Assembly (NCBI GenBank): GCA_014281115.1
Contig: JACONQ010000005.1
Location: 3,658,001-3,722,000 of the forward strand
Length of the DNA stretch: 64,000 nt
Reading direction: 5' to 3'
Source of the DNA: Laburnicola sp. R22_1
Lineage: Eukaryota > Ascomycota > Dothideomycetes > Pleosporales > Didymosphaeriaceae
Within the stretch, counting starts at the first letter, position 1. The number at the start of each line of letters is the position of its first letter. Shown one piece after another: positions 22,332 to 31,573 of this stretch. The translations under genes and the position numbers were made by a program. The notes below the pieces were generated by a model. The model had not been told where the DNA came from. It saw only the letters and a program-made list of their open reading frames with translations, and searched no databases.

Positions 22332-22390
22332 TAGGTTCCACGGAACGGTCTACACTGTTGCTGTCGCTTCGGGGGATATAGGAGACTTTA

Positions 22391-22572
22391 TTGACTGCTG
22401 TCGACAATGCTGCTATGCAGAATGTTAACAACGAAATTATCTTTATTTTGTGTATATTTTATTACTACCACTATGTGCTAGGTACTAGGTTTTAGTGCCT
22501 CCTATTTTACTCCTCTCTGTGTATAGTGCAGACTTAACCTTAGTTAGAATCTCTACACAACAAAGATCTTTA
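22391..22572 (+). mobile_element. SINE-like retroposon, 5'-truncated copy
   Basis: A 15-bp direct repeat, ATATAGGAGACTTTA, flanks it exactly (22376-22390 and 22573-22587). The insert matches the last two thirds of the 302-bp insert at 49781-50082 (there on the minus strand), sharing for example GTGCTAGGTACTAGGTTTTA and CTCCTATTTTACTCCTCTCT. Missing 5' sequence with a long target duplication is typical of LINE-driven retroposition. It lies 60 bp past the stop codon of the rhodopsin-domain gene, so it may lie in that gene's 3' UTR. Confidence 0.75.
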
Positions 22573-22587
22573 ATATAGGAGACTTTA

Positions 22588-22980
22588 AAATCCGAACTTG
22601 GATGCTGCAAAGTCATGCCACCGGACGGCGCCGGTAAGCCATTTATCGAGATCATTCGGAGGTTGGCTGGAAACCTCAGTGAGACATACGGCGGAGCACA
22701 TGGAACATCCATAACACGCCATTGCCCTGTGGTCGCGCACTCCGATTCTTCGAGCTCTTCCTCCTACGCTACAGGAGAGTTGACGAAGTTCGTTGACGGA
22801 GGAGTGGAAGAGGGTACATAACACTTCAAGAACCTCCGTACGATTAGCACTATAAAAAAATGTAATAGAAACTAGATAATTATCACTAACAATGTATTCC
22901 GCTTACTCTTGCCTTCTTCCTAATTATTTATTTATATCCCTTTATAGTCGACTTAAGCTTTTATAGATTATAAGTTTTTT
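22588..22980. other. GC-normal end of the island, no gene identified
   Basis: A 68-codon open frame at 22615-22821 has no recognisable domain and a Ser-run end; I do not call it. AT-rich sequence begins near 22850. Confidence 0.4.
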
Positions 22981-23098
22981 AATTATGTTTTTACGCTCTT
23001 TTTAATTACTATACAAAAGGCTCTGCTCTTTTTTTTATATTATTTAAGATAAAAGCCTTTGTTATTCTACCCCTAGGTAGTTAATTTAACACCACATA
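22981..23098 (-). repeat. Copy of ~120-bp terminal-repeat family, inverted
   Basis: It reads TTTACGCTCTTTTTAATTAC ... CTACCCCTAGGTAGTTAATT and ends CACATA, the complement of the family start. Together with the copy starting at 20214 it forms an inverted pair 2.9 kb apart around the rhodopsin-domain gene. Confidence 0.75.
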
Positions 23099-23414
23099 GA
23101 TTATAAGACTTAATAGCACTACTAAGGTTTATCTCCTACAAATTAATATATTATACTTTGTATAATTTCCACCATTACCCTAGCGGCTCAACACCATAAT
23201 AGGTGTCCTCTGGAAAGTTTAATACAAACTATTACAACAAAAAAAGTAGCCACATAGGCAAGCTATAGAATAGTCCCTCCAGGTTACACACAGCACCCTC
23301 TCCTCTCTACCTACACACTCACACATTTACCCCACCTATTCTTCCCCACAAAAGCAGAGCGCAAAAAAAAGAAAAAAAAAACACCAACTAGCAGCCACAA
23401 ACCGCCAAAAAAAA

Positions 23415-23509
23415 CGAGGGACATGGGGCTCGAACCCACAACCTTTGGTGTTTTCAGGCCATCATCCCGCCGACCGAAAACCAACGCGCTACCATTGCGC
23501 CAATCCCCC
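23415..23509 (-). tRNA. tRNA-Arg (anticodon UCG) with a 23-nt intron
   Basis: On the minus strand the gene folds as a tRNA. The acceptor stem is GGGGGAT/GTCCCTC (two wobble pairs), the D stem GCGC/GCGC around AATGGTA, the anticodon stem TTGGT/ACCAA, the variable loop AGGTT, and the T arm GTGGG-TTCGAGC-CCCAT with a clean B box. The anticodon loop reads TT-TCG-G...C. A 23-nt intron sits at the standard place after position 37. C35 and G37 agree with an arginine tRNA that reads CGA. Directly downstream on the minus strand is a T run (8 T), the Pol III terminator. The mature length is 72 nt. Confidence 0.88.
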
Positions 23510-24516
23510 TCCAACCGTTGTATCTCTCCGAGAGTGATGATTATGAAAAATTTGGAATTAGGAATACTATAATGCTAAACAAAAGACGAGATGCGACAAT
23601 GCGAGTGCAAATCCCACATTTCTAAAATGTGCGTTGTGAGAGAAAGAAAATTTTCGTTCTGGGCAGGTGGGGGTAGGGTGGCGGTGAGGGGTAGGATGCG
23701 CGGGCACGGGTGACGTTGTAGAAGGTATTACTGCACCCTGACAACGTGCCTGAATACCCCTCATCTCAACACCATGACTCCACGAAACATTTCGACTCTC
23801 GTGCGTTTGTTTGCGTGTCAAGGTTAAGATTATTGTCTCCCTATTCGTACATATGCATCGCAGTCGCTGAAACTACCGGTCTAGTGGCGTGGTTTAAACA
23901 ACCCCGCCTGGTTCATATTATGTACATATGTACATGCAAAAAGTTTGGGTCTAAAGGCCGATCTCCCGCTTGGACTGTGCGGGTTTCGAGACGTATGGAT
24001 TTGTTTCTGAAACACGGCTTCTAATTGCACGCCAGTGGAAAACCTCAGGTAGATATATGTCGCTTGTAGTGGAGTGGAAACTCTCCTCTCCTCTCCTCAC
24101 TAATCTCAACATGTTGATGGAGCCACGAGCAGCAGAAGTATCGGAAAAGTAAAGGATTTGTTTTTCCTCTCGAATGTTGGGAAATTCTGCACTTCCGAGC
24201 ATCATCTCACAGCTGCGTTTGGACAACCACGCTGAGCGCAAAAGCAATCAGGAAGGCAATCTCAACCATCTCTCTACGCAGCTGCCATCTGTTGTTTGCT
24301 GTCATGAAACCACCATTCCGCGTAGCAGGGCGCCAGATGTTTCCCCCCGCAGCGTGCAGAAGCCACCCTGAGCTAGGCGCCTAGACCGAGAAGGCGATAT
24401 TTACCCTCTACAATCTGCAATACAAGTCCAAATCCCCTTCTTTCTTCTTGTTCATTCATTCAGCCAACTTGCATTCATTCATTCACCCAGTCATTCCTTC
24501 TTTTCTTCAACACATC
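23510..24516. other. Intergenic, no gene identified
   Basis: The sequence is GC-normal. Its last 60 bases are pyrimidine-rich with CATTCATTCATTCA-type repeats and lead into the next gene, as 5' leaders of fungal genes often do. Short open frames here have no domain features. Confidence 0.5.
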
Positions 24517-26107
24517 ATGCTGTCACCCACCCTCCTTATCCTCATCGCTGCAACGGCGCAGAGCGTTTGCGGCGAACCCAAACTCGAGAAAAACATCAAC
24601 ACTCTAGACCTGGCAGGCGACTTTGCTCCTGTAGTTGCCAGCGAGTTCATGGGCAATCCTCACCATCGGAGGACTCCTTTCGCAGTACGTCTGCTTCGAC
24701 TGCAAGCAGAACATGCCGCTTGCTAACGATGCTGGAATGCAGGTTTCGCCCGATGGCAAGAGTGGGTATCTTGCCTACCTCGAGGGAGATAGTAACGTGC
24801 ATGTGCAGAGAGTAGCACTGGATACGTTTAAGAAAGATGGTGATGTTGTCACCATCGACGGTGCAATGAAGGGTACGTTGTGTACAGTACTGAGACAAAA
24901 GTTTCAGTACACTGTGTTACCCATGATAAGTGGTACGAAGGCCAGCCGACTGTACTCAAACTTTTGTCTAGTAGCCGTATCAATGATCGAAATGTACCTA
25001 TACTGACAACGTGTGGCCAGCGGCCTCGTTGCCCACAACAACGGCTTCGCTCTCCTCACGCACATGAACATGACGCACGACGACGCCGAAGAGTACTGGA
25101 CGCCAACTGTCGTACGCTATAAAGACGGCGAGCAAGCTTGGAGTACTCCCGTCGGCGGCAAGACGGTCACCTTTCAAATGGCCCCTGACACGAAATTCCG
25201 CGCCAACAAAGGTTGTATGGACGGCGACCTGAAGTTTGGCGAAAACGGAACGTATGCTGCGTTCTTCAGAGTGGAATACTATGGCGGTGCTGCGGCCGGC
25301 CATGGAGCCGACAGCATAGTTTATCTCGACGAAAACGGCTCGCGCATCGATGGCAAGCACTCCCAGACGCAGCACTGCGGCCATAACTTTGGGATTGCGC
25401 TCTCGACATCCAAGGAGATTCCCTTTGCGGCAGTCTGTACTGCAGACGATGGTAAAATAAGCATTGCGTCGAGTTCCGAGGACGAAATGCCTACCGTTGG
25501 CGAACCTCGTCCCGAGGAAATGTTTGCCGCAGAGGCTTTCGGGGGCACGGGTGGCAGCTATAGCGGAATGGCACGAATGGGTACTGCTGAATCCTATCTA
25601 CTCGCTTGGATCGCGAGGCCTGCCGGCGGAGGCGAACAGTCCGCGCGCATTGTGCAGGTTGCCCAACTGAACCGCAAGGACGCGTTAGGCCAAGGACCAA
25701 ACGACGTCGTTCAACACCAAGACAATATCGATCATGTCAATGCGCATATCGCAGCCATCGACGACACCCGTGCCCTTATGACTTGGGAGGAGAACGACAT
25801 CTCCGGATGTGGTAGCGATTTCAACGGATACGGATGCGGCAAGAGCGAGTATACCGGCACCAAGTTCCAGATGGTGGATGCGTCCGCTTCGAGCCAGGGC
25901 TCTTCGTTGTTGGCGACGGACGTCTTCGTTTCAGGAGATATCACAAGAGTGGGATCGAAACTCTGCTGGCCATATGTCAATATGAAGTGGAGTTCGAGCT
26001 CGGAGGATACCAACAAACAAACTACTGTGTCCAAGCTCTCCTTTGCATGCTATGTTCCGGAAGGCTCTGGTGGTGAGAGACGGCGAGGCTTTAGGAGGTT
26101 CATCTGA
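24517..26107 (+). CDS. Secreted protein of unknown function
   Basis: Exons are 24517-24684, 24743-24879 (donor inferred) and 25021-26107, giving about 463 residues. The start is MLSPTLLILIAATAQSVCG, a clear signal peptide probably cleaved after about residue 19, so the product is exported. Intron 1 (58 bp) has GTACGT, GCTAAC and CAG. Intron 2 is unusually long (about 141 bp) because a MITE sits in it; only the donor at 24880 (GTGTAC) keeps phase with the sole acceptor before 25021. The mature part has repeated short strands and Gly/Asp turns (SPDGKSGYLAYLEGD, FGENGTYAAFFRVEYYGG, MTWEENDISGCGSDFNGYG), which could suit a beta-propeller, but I recognise no family. It has scattered Cys and possible N-glycosylation sites and no GPI signal. 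Confidence 0.75.
24882..24985. mobile_element. ~105-bp MITE inside an intron
   Basis: The terminal parts are inverted: GTACTGAGACAAAAGTTTCA at the left and the complement of GGCTACTAGACAAAAGTTTG at the right, with a perfect 12-bp core AGACAAAAGTTT. The reverse complement aligns along its length with 28119-28210 (shared CTTATC-TGGGTAACAC and GTACTGTA), and more loosely with 30236-30310. It accounts for most of the abnormal intron length. Confidence 0.7.
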
Positions 26108-26718
26108 TCCATTTCCTAGGGAATATGGCCAAGTAATGGCTTTGCACACTGTATAAAATTGGCTTGTTGGAAGTCCGACCGGTATCATGTGAGAGAGGGT
26201 TATTTAGGACGGGTGAACCCCCGTATATCGAAATGAAATGCATAACGAAATCGAATGCGTGAATGTGGCCAGTTCGTATCCTTCGCGTTGCGCGCTGTCA
26301 AATCGCCGCCGTGTTACTCGCTAAAAATGTCCGGTGGATGGAGAACCTAACACTACGAACCTAAACAAAAGAACTATCACGGCTGCATGGTACCATATGT
26401 AACCAAATCCCATTCAAGTAAGTAATCTGTCATGGTTGGGAGAGCAGGCGGCGAGTCGGAACCAACAAACCCCCGACATAAAATGCACTACCAGACTACA
26501 ACGCCAATGGGTTACTGTGCAATCGGTGAAGACGTAGCCTATTGATCGGGACTTCTGAAACACCCGTTTACGTGCTTATCTTCGGCGTATCACAGAGCCT
26601 GGAGTTCTCGTTACAGGCCCGTATTGGGCTGACTGGTGCTAGCGGTGTTGGTGGAGGCAATGGGGGAAATCTACTCGAGTGTGGAGAAGCTATCTAGCTG
26701 GTGGCTTTGTTTCGAAGA
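26108..26718. other. Intergenic, no gene identified
   Basis: GC-normal sequence downstream of the secreted-protein gene. I see no coding frame or RNA gene. Confidence 0.5.
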
Positions 26719-27290
26719 TTCTACGGTGCCGCTTGTTGCGGCTGAGCTCTGCTCTTCTAGCAACAGTTATGTACAATAACGCTGTAAGCTACGCTAATTA
26801 CCTTTAATTACTTATTATAGTTGCCTAAGTGCTATTCTTATAACTAAATCTAAAGTAGTAGTAAGCGCTAAGTTACTAGCTTTTATTATACTATCTACTA
26901 TATATTCCCTTATTATTACTTTTTTAAAGTAAGGTTTATATTAGTATTAAGCTTATTAATACTATAGTTAAAGTAGGTGTAATACTACTTTATTTAGTAG
27001 TAGTAGTAGTTATAGATATTCTTTATAAGGTGGTATTAGTAGTTATTATTATAGTTAGTATTAGTATTATAAGTAGTGTAAGGTAAAGTCTATAAACTAG
27101 TTAGTATTATAATAGCTATAAGTAATAATATATATATATATATAATTAAGTAAAATTACTATTTCTATTAGTAATAAGGGTGCGTAGTAGGTATTTTATA
27201 CTAGTAGGGTTAGCTATATAGGGAGCTGTTGAATTAGCTGTCAAAGTTAATTTTGGTTGAGTTTCGGGGGGGTGAGGAGAGCCGAGCGAT
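26719..27290 (+). repeat. AT-rich dispersed repeat, copy 1
   Basis: It matches the reverse complement of 49637-50510 from CTACGGTGCCGC at the left to GGTGAGGAGAGCCGAGCGAT at the right. The GC-normal tips (about 45 bp each) surround a strongly AT-rich core with TAGTAG/TATTA words and no reading frame. The core looks RIP-altered while the tips are not. It is likely a non-autonomous transposon; I see no target duplication around this copy. Confidence 0.75.
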
Positions 27291-28118
27291 GGGGCCGCTT
27301 GTTTTGACATCTTGAGCCCTGTGCCAATCGGCCGTTCGCGGCCCCAGGCTTTGCACATGGGGAGCCTTGGTTCCAAGCTGCTGAGAACGAACGTCAGCGG
27401 ATACAGGACCATATAGTGGAGGGACATACGGCTGTACGAGGTAGATCGTCTGTGCAGGCCTATTGTTAGTTGCCATGGACTTGGTCGACCGGTGCGGTGA
27501 GAGTGCTGAGCGGTTGTTTTCTTGCATGTTCAGCTGTCGCTTACACTGTCCCCATACCATGCAGGAAGGAGACAAAGTTCCGCGGCATGCTACTTTGGTA
27601 ACAACTAGGTTCAATTGCGAGCTGTGATAGACTTCAAGACGAGCGCGGATGTTGAAGGTGAAACAAAGCTTGAGTGTCTGACGTGGGCCACGCTACCTTC
27701 CCGAACAAGTGGGGCTGTGGTCTCCGACTGGCTGCATCTGCATCTACATCTGCATGGGCTTAGCATTCAACGCCAGCCACCACTCAATTCCTCGCCAAGG
27801 ACAGAAAAGGCCAGCTGGGATATGTCAGCGCTCAGAGCGAGCTATATTCCGCAAAGTGAACCTTCTTCCTTTCATCCCCGTTATGGACCTGGGCCAAGGC
27901 TGGGGTTCAATGGTGAACTATGCCTGTTAATGCGGCACTGCAGCAGCCCGGCGTCATTGACAACCGCACTACTCACATTGCACCAGTCTGCGGACACCTT
28001 TACCGTCCCCGCTCTCCAGCCGCAATTAGCAGAACCATCAACCATCCGGTTCTAGCCATCTGATAACTATTCATTAGGCGCACTGGGACGCGTCGTCGAA
28101 GGACTTCCCTCTTCACCA
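27291..28118. other. Intergenic, no gene identified
   Basis: A 146-codon frame (27615-28055) exists, but it lacks domain features, and a second overlapping frame is equally open. I treat the stretch as the upstream region of the gene at 28283. Confidence 0.45.
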
Positions 28119-28210
28119 GCTACTGGACAAGAGATTCGGTACGGTTGGCCTTTCGTATCGCTTATCCTGGGGTAACACGTTGTACTCAAGCTTTTGTCGT
28201 AGTACTGTAT
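28119..28210 (-). mobile_element. MITE copy, same family as in the intron at 24.9 kb
   Basis: It aligns with the reverse complement of 24882-24985: GCTACTGGACAAGAGATTCG, CTTATCCTGGGGTAACACGT, CAAGCTTTTGTCGTAGTACT. It ends about 70 bp before the start codon of the next gene, so it probably lies in its leader or core promoter. Confidence 0.65.
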
Positions 28211-28282
28211 ACCCCAAACACCTTACGAGCTGAGCCTTGACGCAGCCAGCAATTGCGTTAGTGGGCCAGCTTCTCGAATCTC

Positions 28283-29356
28283 ATGTATACGCAGGATAAG
28301 ATTGTCTCCTTGATGCCCCGGCATGACCACTTATTGCGGGTGACGGACACGGACAACCTGTTTCCCTCTTCACCTACGCCTACAACTGGGTTGAGACCTG
28401 TGGAAGACGAAGACGATGACGAAGACGATGACGAAGACGACGACCAGTATGGTCCACCCAAATACACAGGTCCCTGGTCAAGACCGACACCTATCCCACG
28501 TCCGTCGCGAGTCGTTGTGTTCTGGCTAGCAGATACTTTTGTGACATCAACAATTACCTCGACGTATACTCAGCGAACACCATATCCTTACCCGTCTACT
28601 TTTACGACCACCGCGGTCGTTACCAACGACCCACTCTCCTCAACAACCAGTACGTCCCGTCTTGGAGGTGGGCCGACGGGTGATACCACAGGGAAGCAAC
28701 CATCGACCAATGCACCGATTTTCATACAGCCATTTACAGCAGTCTTGGGGGTCGGGTTAATCGGCTTGGTGGTCATTTACTGCATGCGACGGCGTCAGAA
28801 GCGAAAGCAGATTGCGGCGACACAAACCCAAACCCAAACCCCAGAGATGAACCTTCCTTTGTCGAGGGCGCCTTCCTACACTACACATGCCAGTGTAGGC
28901 TTGAGGCCGCCTCCACCCGTTATGCTAGGTCCCATACCAACAGGAGCTGTCAGCAACTGGAGGACCGGTCTCGACACTTCTGAGGACGAGTTCTTGCGAA
29001 ATGATCGCACGGGGCTGGGTAATCCATTCGCAGATGTCAACAGCCTTGAAGAAACACCGCCGCCATCGTATAAGTCTCGAAGCCTTGCCTCGGGGACCAC
29101 CAGCCTCCGCAACTTTCGCTCATCCACGTCGATATCGTCGCAATACTACCATACTCAAAATGGCCAGGCCCCGCAAGATTTGTTTGGAGATCCACCCGAG
29201 GACGAGGCAATGTCGGATCCATTCGCAGATTCACAACTGGACGATCCAGTATCGGATATTTCTGGGCCGACGTGGAGCAGAGGGCAGGATGGCATGTCGG
29301 TGGTATCTGATCGTTCGTACCAGCATGATCCTGAGATAAGAAGAGGGACAAGCTGA
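28283..29356 (+). CDS. Single-pass membrane protein with Ser/Thr-rich outer part
   Basis: Single exon, 357 residues. Residues 41-54 are an almost pure Asp/Glu run. Residues about 85-145 are Ser/Thr/Pro-rich, as in O-mannosylated outer domains. FTAVLGVGLIGLVVIYC (151-167) is one membrane helix followed by the stop-transfer cluster MRRRQKRKQ. The remaining 180 residues are polar, Ser-rich and probably cytoplasmic, with a PPPSY motif (259-263) that could bind a WW domain of a ubiquitin ligase or adaptor. No clear signal peptide follows the chosen ATG, so the helix may act as a signal anchor or an upstream exon may be missing. The layout recalls fungal wall-stress sensors, but no sensor domain is visible. 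Specific function unknown. Confidence 0.75.
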   Translation: MYTQDKIVSLMPRHDHLLRVTDTDNLFPSSPTPTTGLRPVEDEDDDEDDDEDDDQYGPPKYTGPWSRPTPIPRPSRVVVFWLADTFVTSTITSTYTQRTPYPYPSTFTTTAVVTNDPLSSTTSTSRLGGGPTGDTTGKQPSTNAPIFIQPFTAVLGVGLIGLVVIYCMRRRQKRKQIAATQTQTQTPEMNLPLSRAPSYTTHASVGLRPPPPVMLGPIPTGAVSNWRTGLDTSEDEFLRNDRTGLGNPFADVNSLEETPPPSYKSRSLASGTTSLRNFRSSTSISSQYYHTQNGQAPQDLFGDPPEDEAMSDPFADSQLDDPVSDISGPTWSRGQDGMSVVSDRSYQHDPEIRRGTS

Positions 29357-30235
29357 AAGCCGTATTGATAGTCTGCTTCGTGTTTGATTTGTTGTGTTGG
29401 CCAGCCAGGCGTACGGACTTCGAATTTGCTAGCCTCAGTTACCATGTATGCTTTTGAAGGGATGGGACTATTTTTGCGGCGCGGATATACGCCACCACTT
29501 TTCTTGTCAGTGTATTTCATCTGCTCGTTCCGCGCGCGGGATTATAATTGGGTTTGTTGGCGCAGTATTTCCGGGAAGATGATAAAAGTGAGTAGTCGAC
29601 TATGCTACGGTCGAGTTCTCGAAGCTGGTGCTTGACTAGGCCCACGGTTCACGGTGTGTAGCTACCGGAAAATTACAGTTCAGCAGACCGACCCCTCGCA
29701 TCGATATACGCAGGCATTGCATGTTCATGGTGACATTGTCCAGCTCCCTTGCTTATGGTACCTTGCGTAAAGGCGACTCAACTGGTCTAGCGCGCATGTG
29801 ACAGGGTGATTGATGCCACACTAGTGACTGTGTAGGGTGTCGCGGCAAAGCTCCACTACCGGTACCTCGGATAGGCCGAACCGCACGCGGGCAAGATGAT
29901 TGTTCATGTTTGATGAGATGCCCAGGCAGACGTCGGCTGTAGACGACGACATGGCCCGTTGCCACCGACTCTATACATAGTAGCTGAGGAGGTGAACTGG
30001 CCGCCCTGGCCCCAATACGAGTCGTCATTTGCGCGGACACAAGCCGTCAGGAGATGGGCGGCGCACGATTGGCCGGGCTTGAAGATGGCATTTTCAGAAT
30101 CGCAGGGCTCGCTCGGGCGCATGGATGGAGACGTAGGGCAGATAGTAGAGCTGCCAGCTGGAGGGGCGTGATAGGCTGCCCATTTGCTGCTTTGACGTTG
30201 GCTTCAGGAGAGGATACGGCGAAGGTACAGCCGCA
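29357..30235. other. Intergenic, no gene identified
   Basis: GC-normal. The first ~250 bases are probably the 3' UTR of the upstream gene. Open frames on both strands are short and mutually overlapping, and none has domain features. Confidence 0.5.
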
Positions 30236-30310
30236 GGATAGAAGCCAGAGTATAATCGGCCTTGGTATTGCTTATCCTGGGGTACCAAATGGTACTCGTA
30301 CTATTTGTGC
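30236..30310 (-). repeat. Diverged copy of the small MITE family
   Basis: Shares TTGCTTATCCTGGGGTA and GGTACTCGTACT-TTTGTGCTG with the copy at 28119-28210 and is more diverged. The terminal inverted repeats cannot be traced fully. Confidence 0.45.
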
Positions 30311-31573
30311 TGTTGCTGCATGAAGTGTAGAAGGTGTCTGAGGCGTCCGAGACCAGACTGGTGAAGGGCGGGAGCAGTGGTGGCGTGGGAGTCTCATCTA
30401 CTAGTGGACGAGGGAGTAGTATAGTAGGTCGTTCGCACCATCCACCCACCGCGGTCGCCGTTGTCCACCACCCCCCAGCGCGCATCCCTCAGCGCTCATG
30501 TATCGCGCCGTCCGCTATATCCAATTTGGCGCATATTCCTCCTGGGCGCCCGCTAGCCGCCCGGCCTATCGTCGTGGTCGCCTTGCGCCGAGCTGCGGAG
30601 GAGCTCTGTCGGAGTCTGTCCTCGGCCTGGTGCTGTGAATGCCCTCACCAGTGCCCCTGCCAATAATGACATCGTTGCCGCCAATGCATCCCCACGAGCA
30701 GGCCCGGCCGCTACGGCGCGGTACCTGATCTGCTGCTGCACCATCATCGCTAGCCCCAGGAGACATTCCTGGCCGTGCGGGCGTCGCCGGGCCACCGTCG
30801 GTACGTCGAATAATTCCTTGTTGCTGCCGGCCATGATTCTTTGCACCTTTCTTTGCCCGGCCCCACCGGCCTCGCTCGGTGAAGAAAACCCTACGGCTAC
30901 CCACCGGGCTGCCCTTCGCTTGACCCCTCCAAGTGCCTTTTGTCATATCCCCCCTTCCTGCGCCTACCTGTACCAGTGTACCGGCAGCACGTCTCACAGC
31001 ACCCCAGGCCCTGCCGCTTCGAGCGCTACCCAGCATCGACGTCGACGTGCCACAGCGCCTCTACCCTGTCTGCTTGCATTGTCTCTGCTCCACGTCGAGA
31101 GAAGAGACGAGACAGCGTAGCTTCTTCGCCAGAGCGCCTCCCCTCCGCCGCCCGCCGCCCTCGACGTCCACCACGCCGTCTGCTCGCTGCTCGATCCCCA
31201 GTGCCTTGCTACATGGTCTCTGCGGCACCGACACGCTTCAACCGGCTTTGCTATGAGTCTGGATCAGCACATATATGGGTATGAGACTCCCTTTCCTCTG
31301 GTGCAAGCGCGGCGGGACACGCAGAAGGTGCTAGGGACCAGCGAATTGAGCTTTGGAGAGCGCACACGGAGCAACCACACATGGCTCTGCTGCCTGAGTG
31401 CACTGCACCATCTGCTCGACGGATGGCCCCTCTGAGGTCTAGCCTAGGCAGAGGCCAGGCAGCACTGCCGGTTGCCGCTCCAGAGCTCCTTCCGCGGCCC
31501 CGAGCTTCGTCGACATCATCTACTCCACCACTCCCCATATGTAGTGCACTTGTGCATGTTTCTTTGGCTCAGC
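30311..31573. other. Long GC-rich upstream region, no gene identified
   Basis: The sequence is Pro/Ala/Arg-coding in several frames at once, which is typical of GC-rich non-coding DNA. It is likely promoter and long leader of the PHD-finger gene. An in-frame upstream ATG at 31556 could add six residues to that gene. Confidence 0.45.

Noticed and set aside
22615..22821. 68-codon plus-strand frame downstream of the rhodopsin-domain gene
   Set aside because: Too short, Ser-run rich and without a family; the overlapping minus frame is equally open.
23311..23514. 67-codon minus-strand open frame
   Set aside because: It runs through the tRNA-Arg gene and is a by-product of it.
27615..28055. 146-codon plus-strand frame
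   Set aside because: No domain, weak start context and an alternative overlapping frame; kept as intergenic.
30566..31036. 156-codon minus-strand frame and overlapping plus-strand frames (30635-31284)
   Set aside because: GC-rich non-coding sequence is open in several frames at once; the products are Ala/Arg/Pro-biased without domains.
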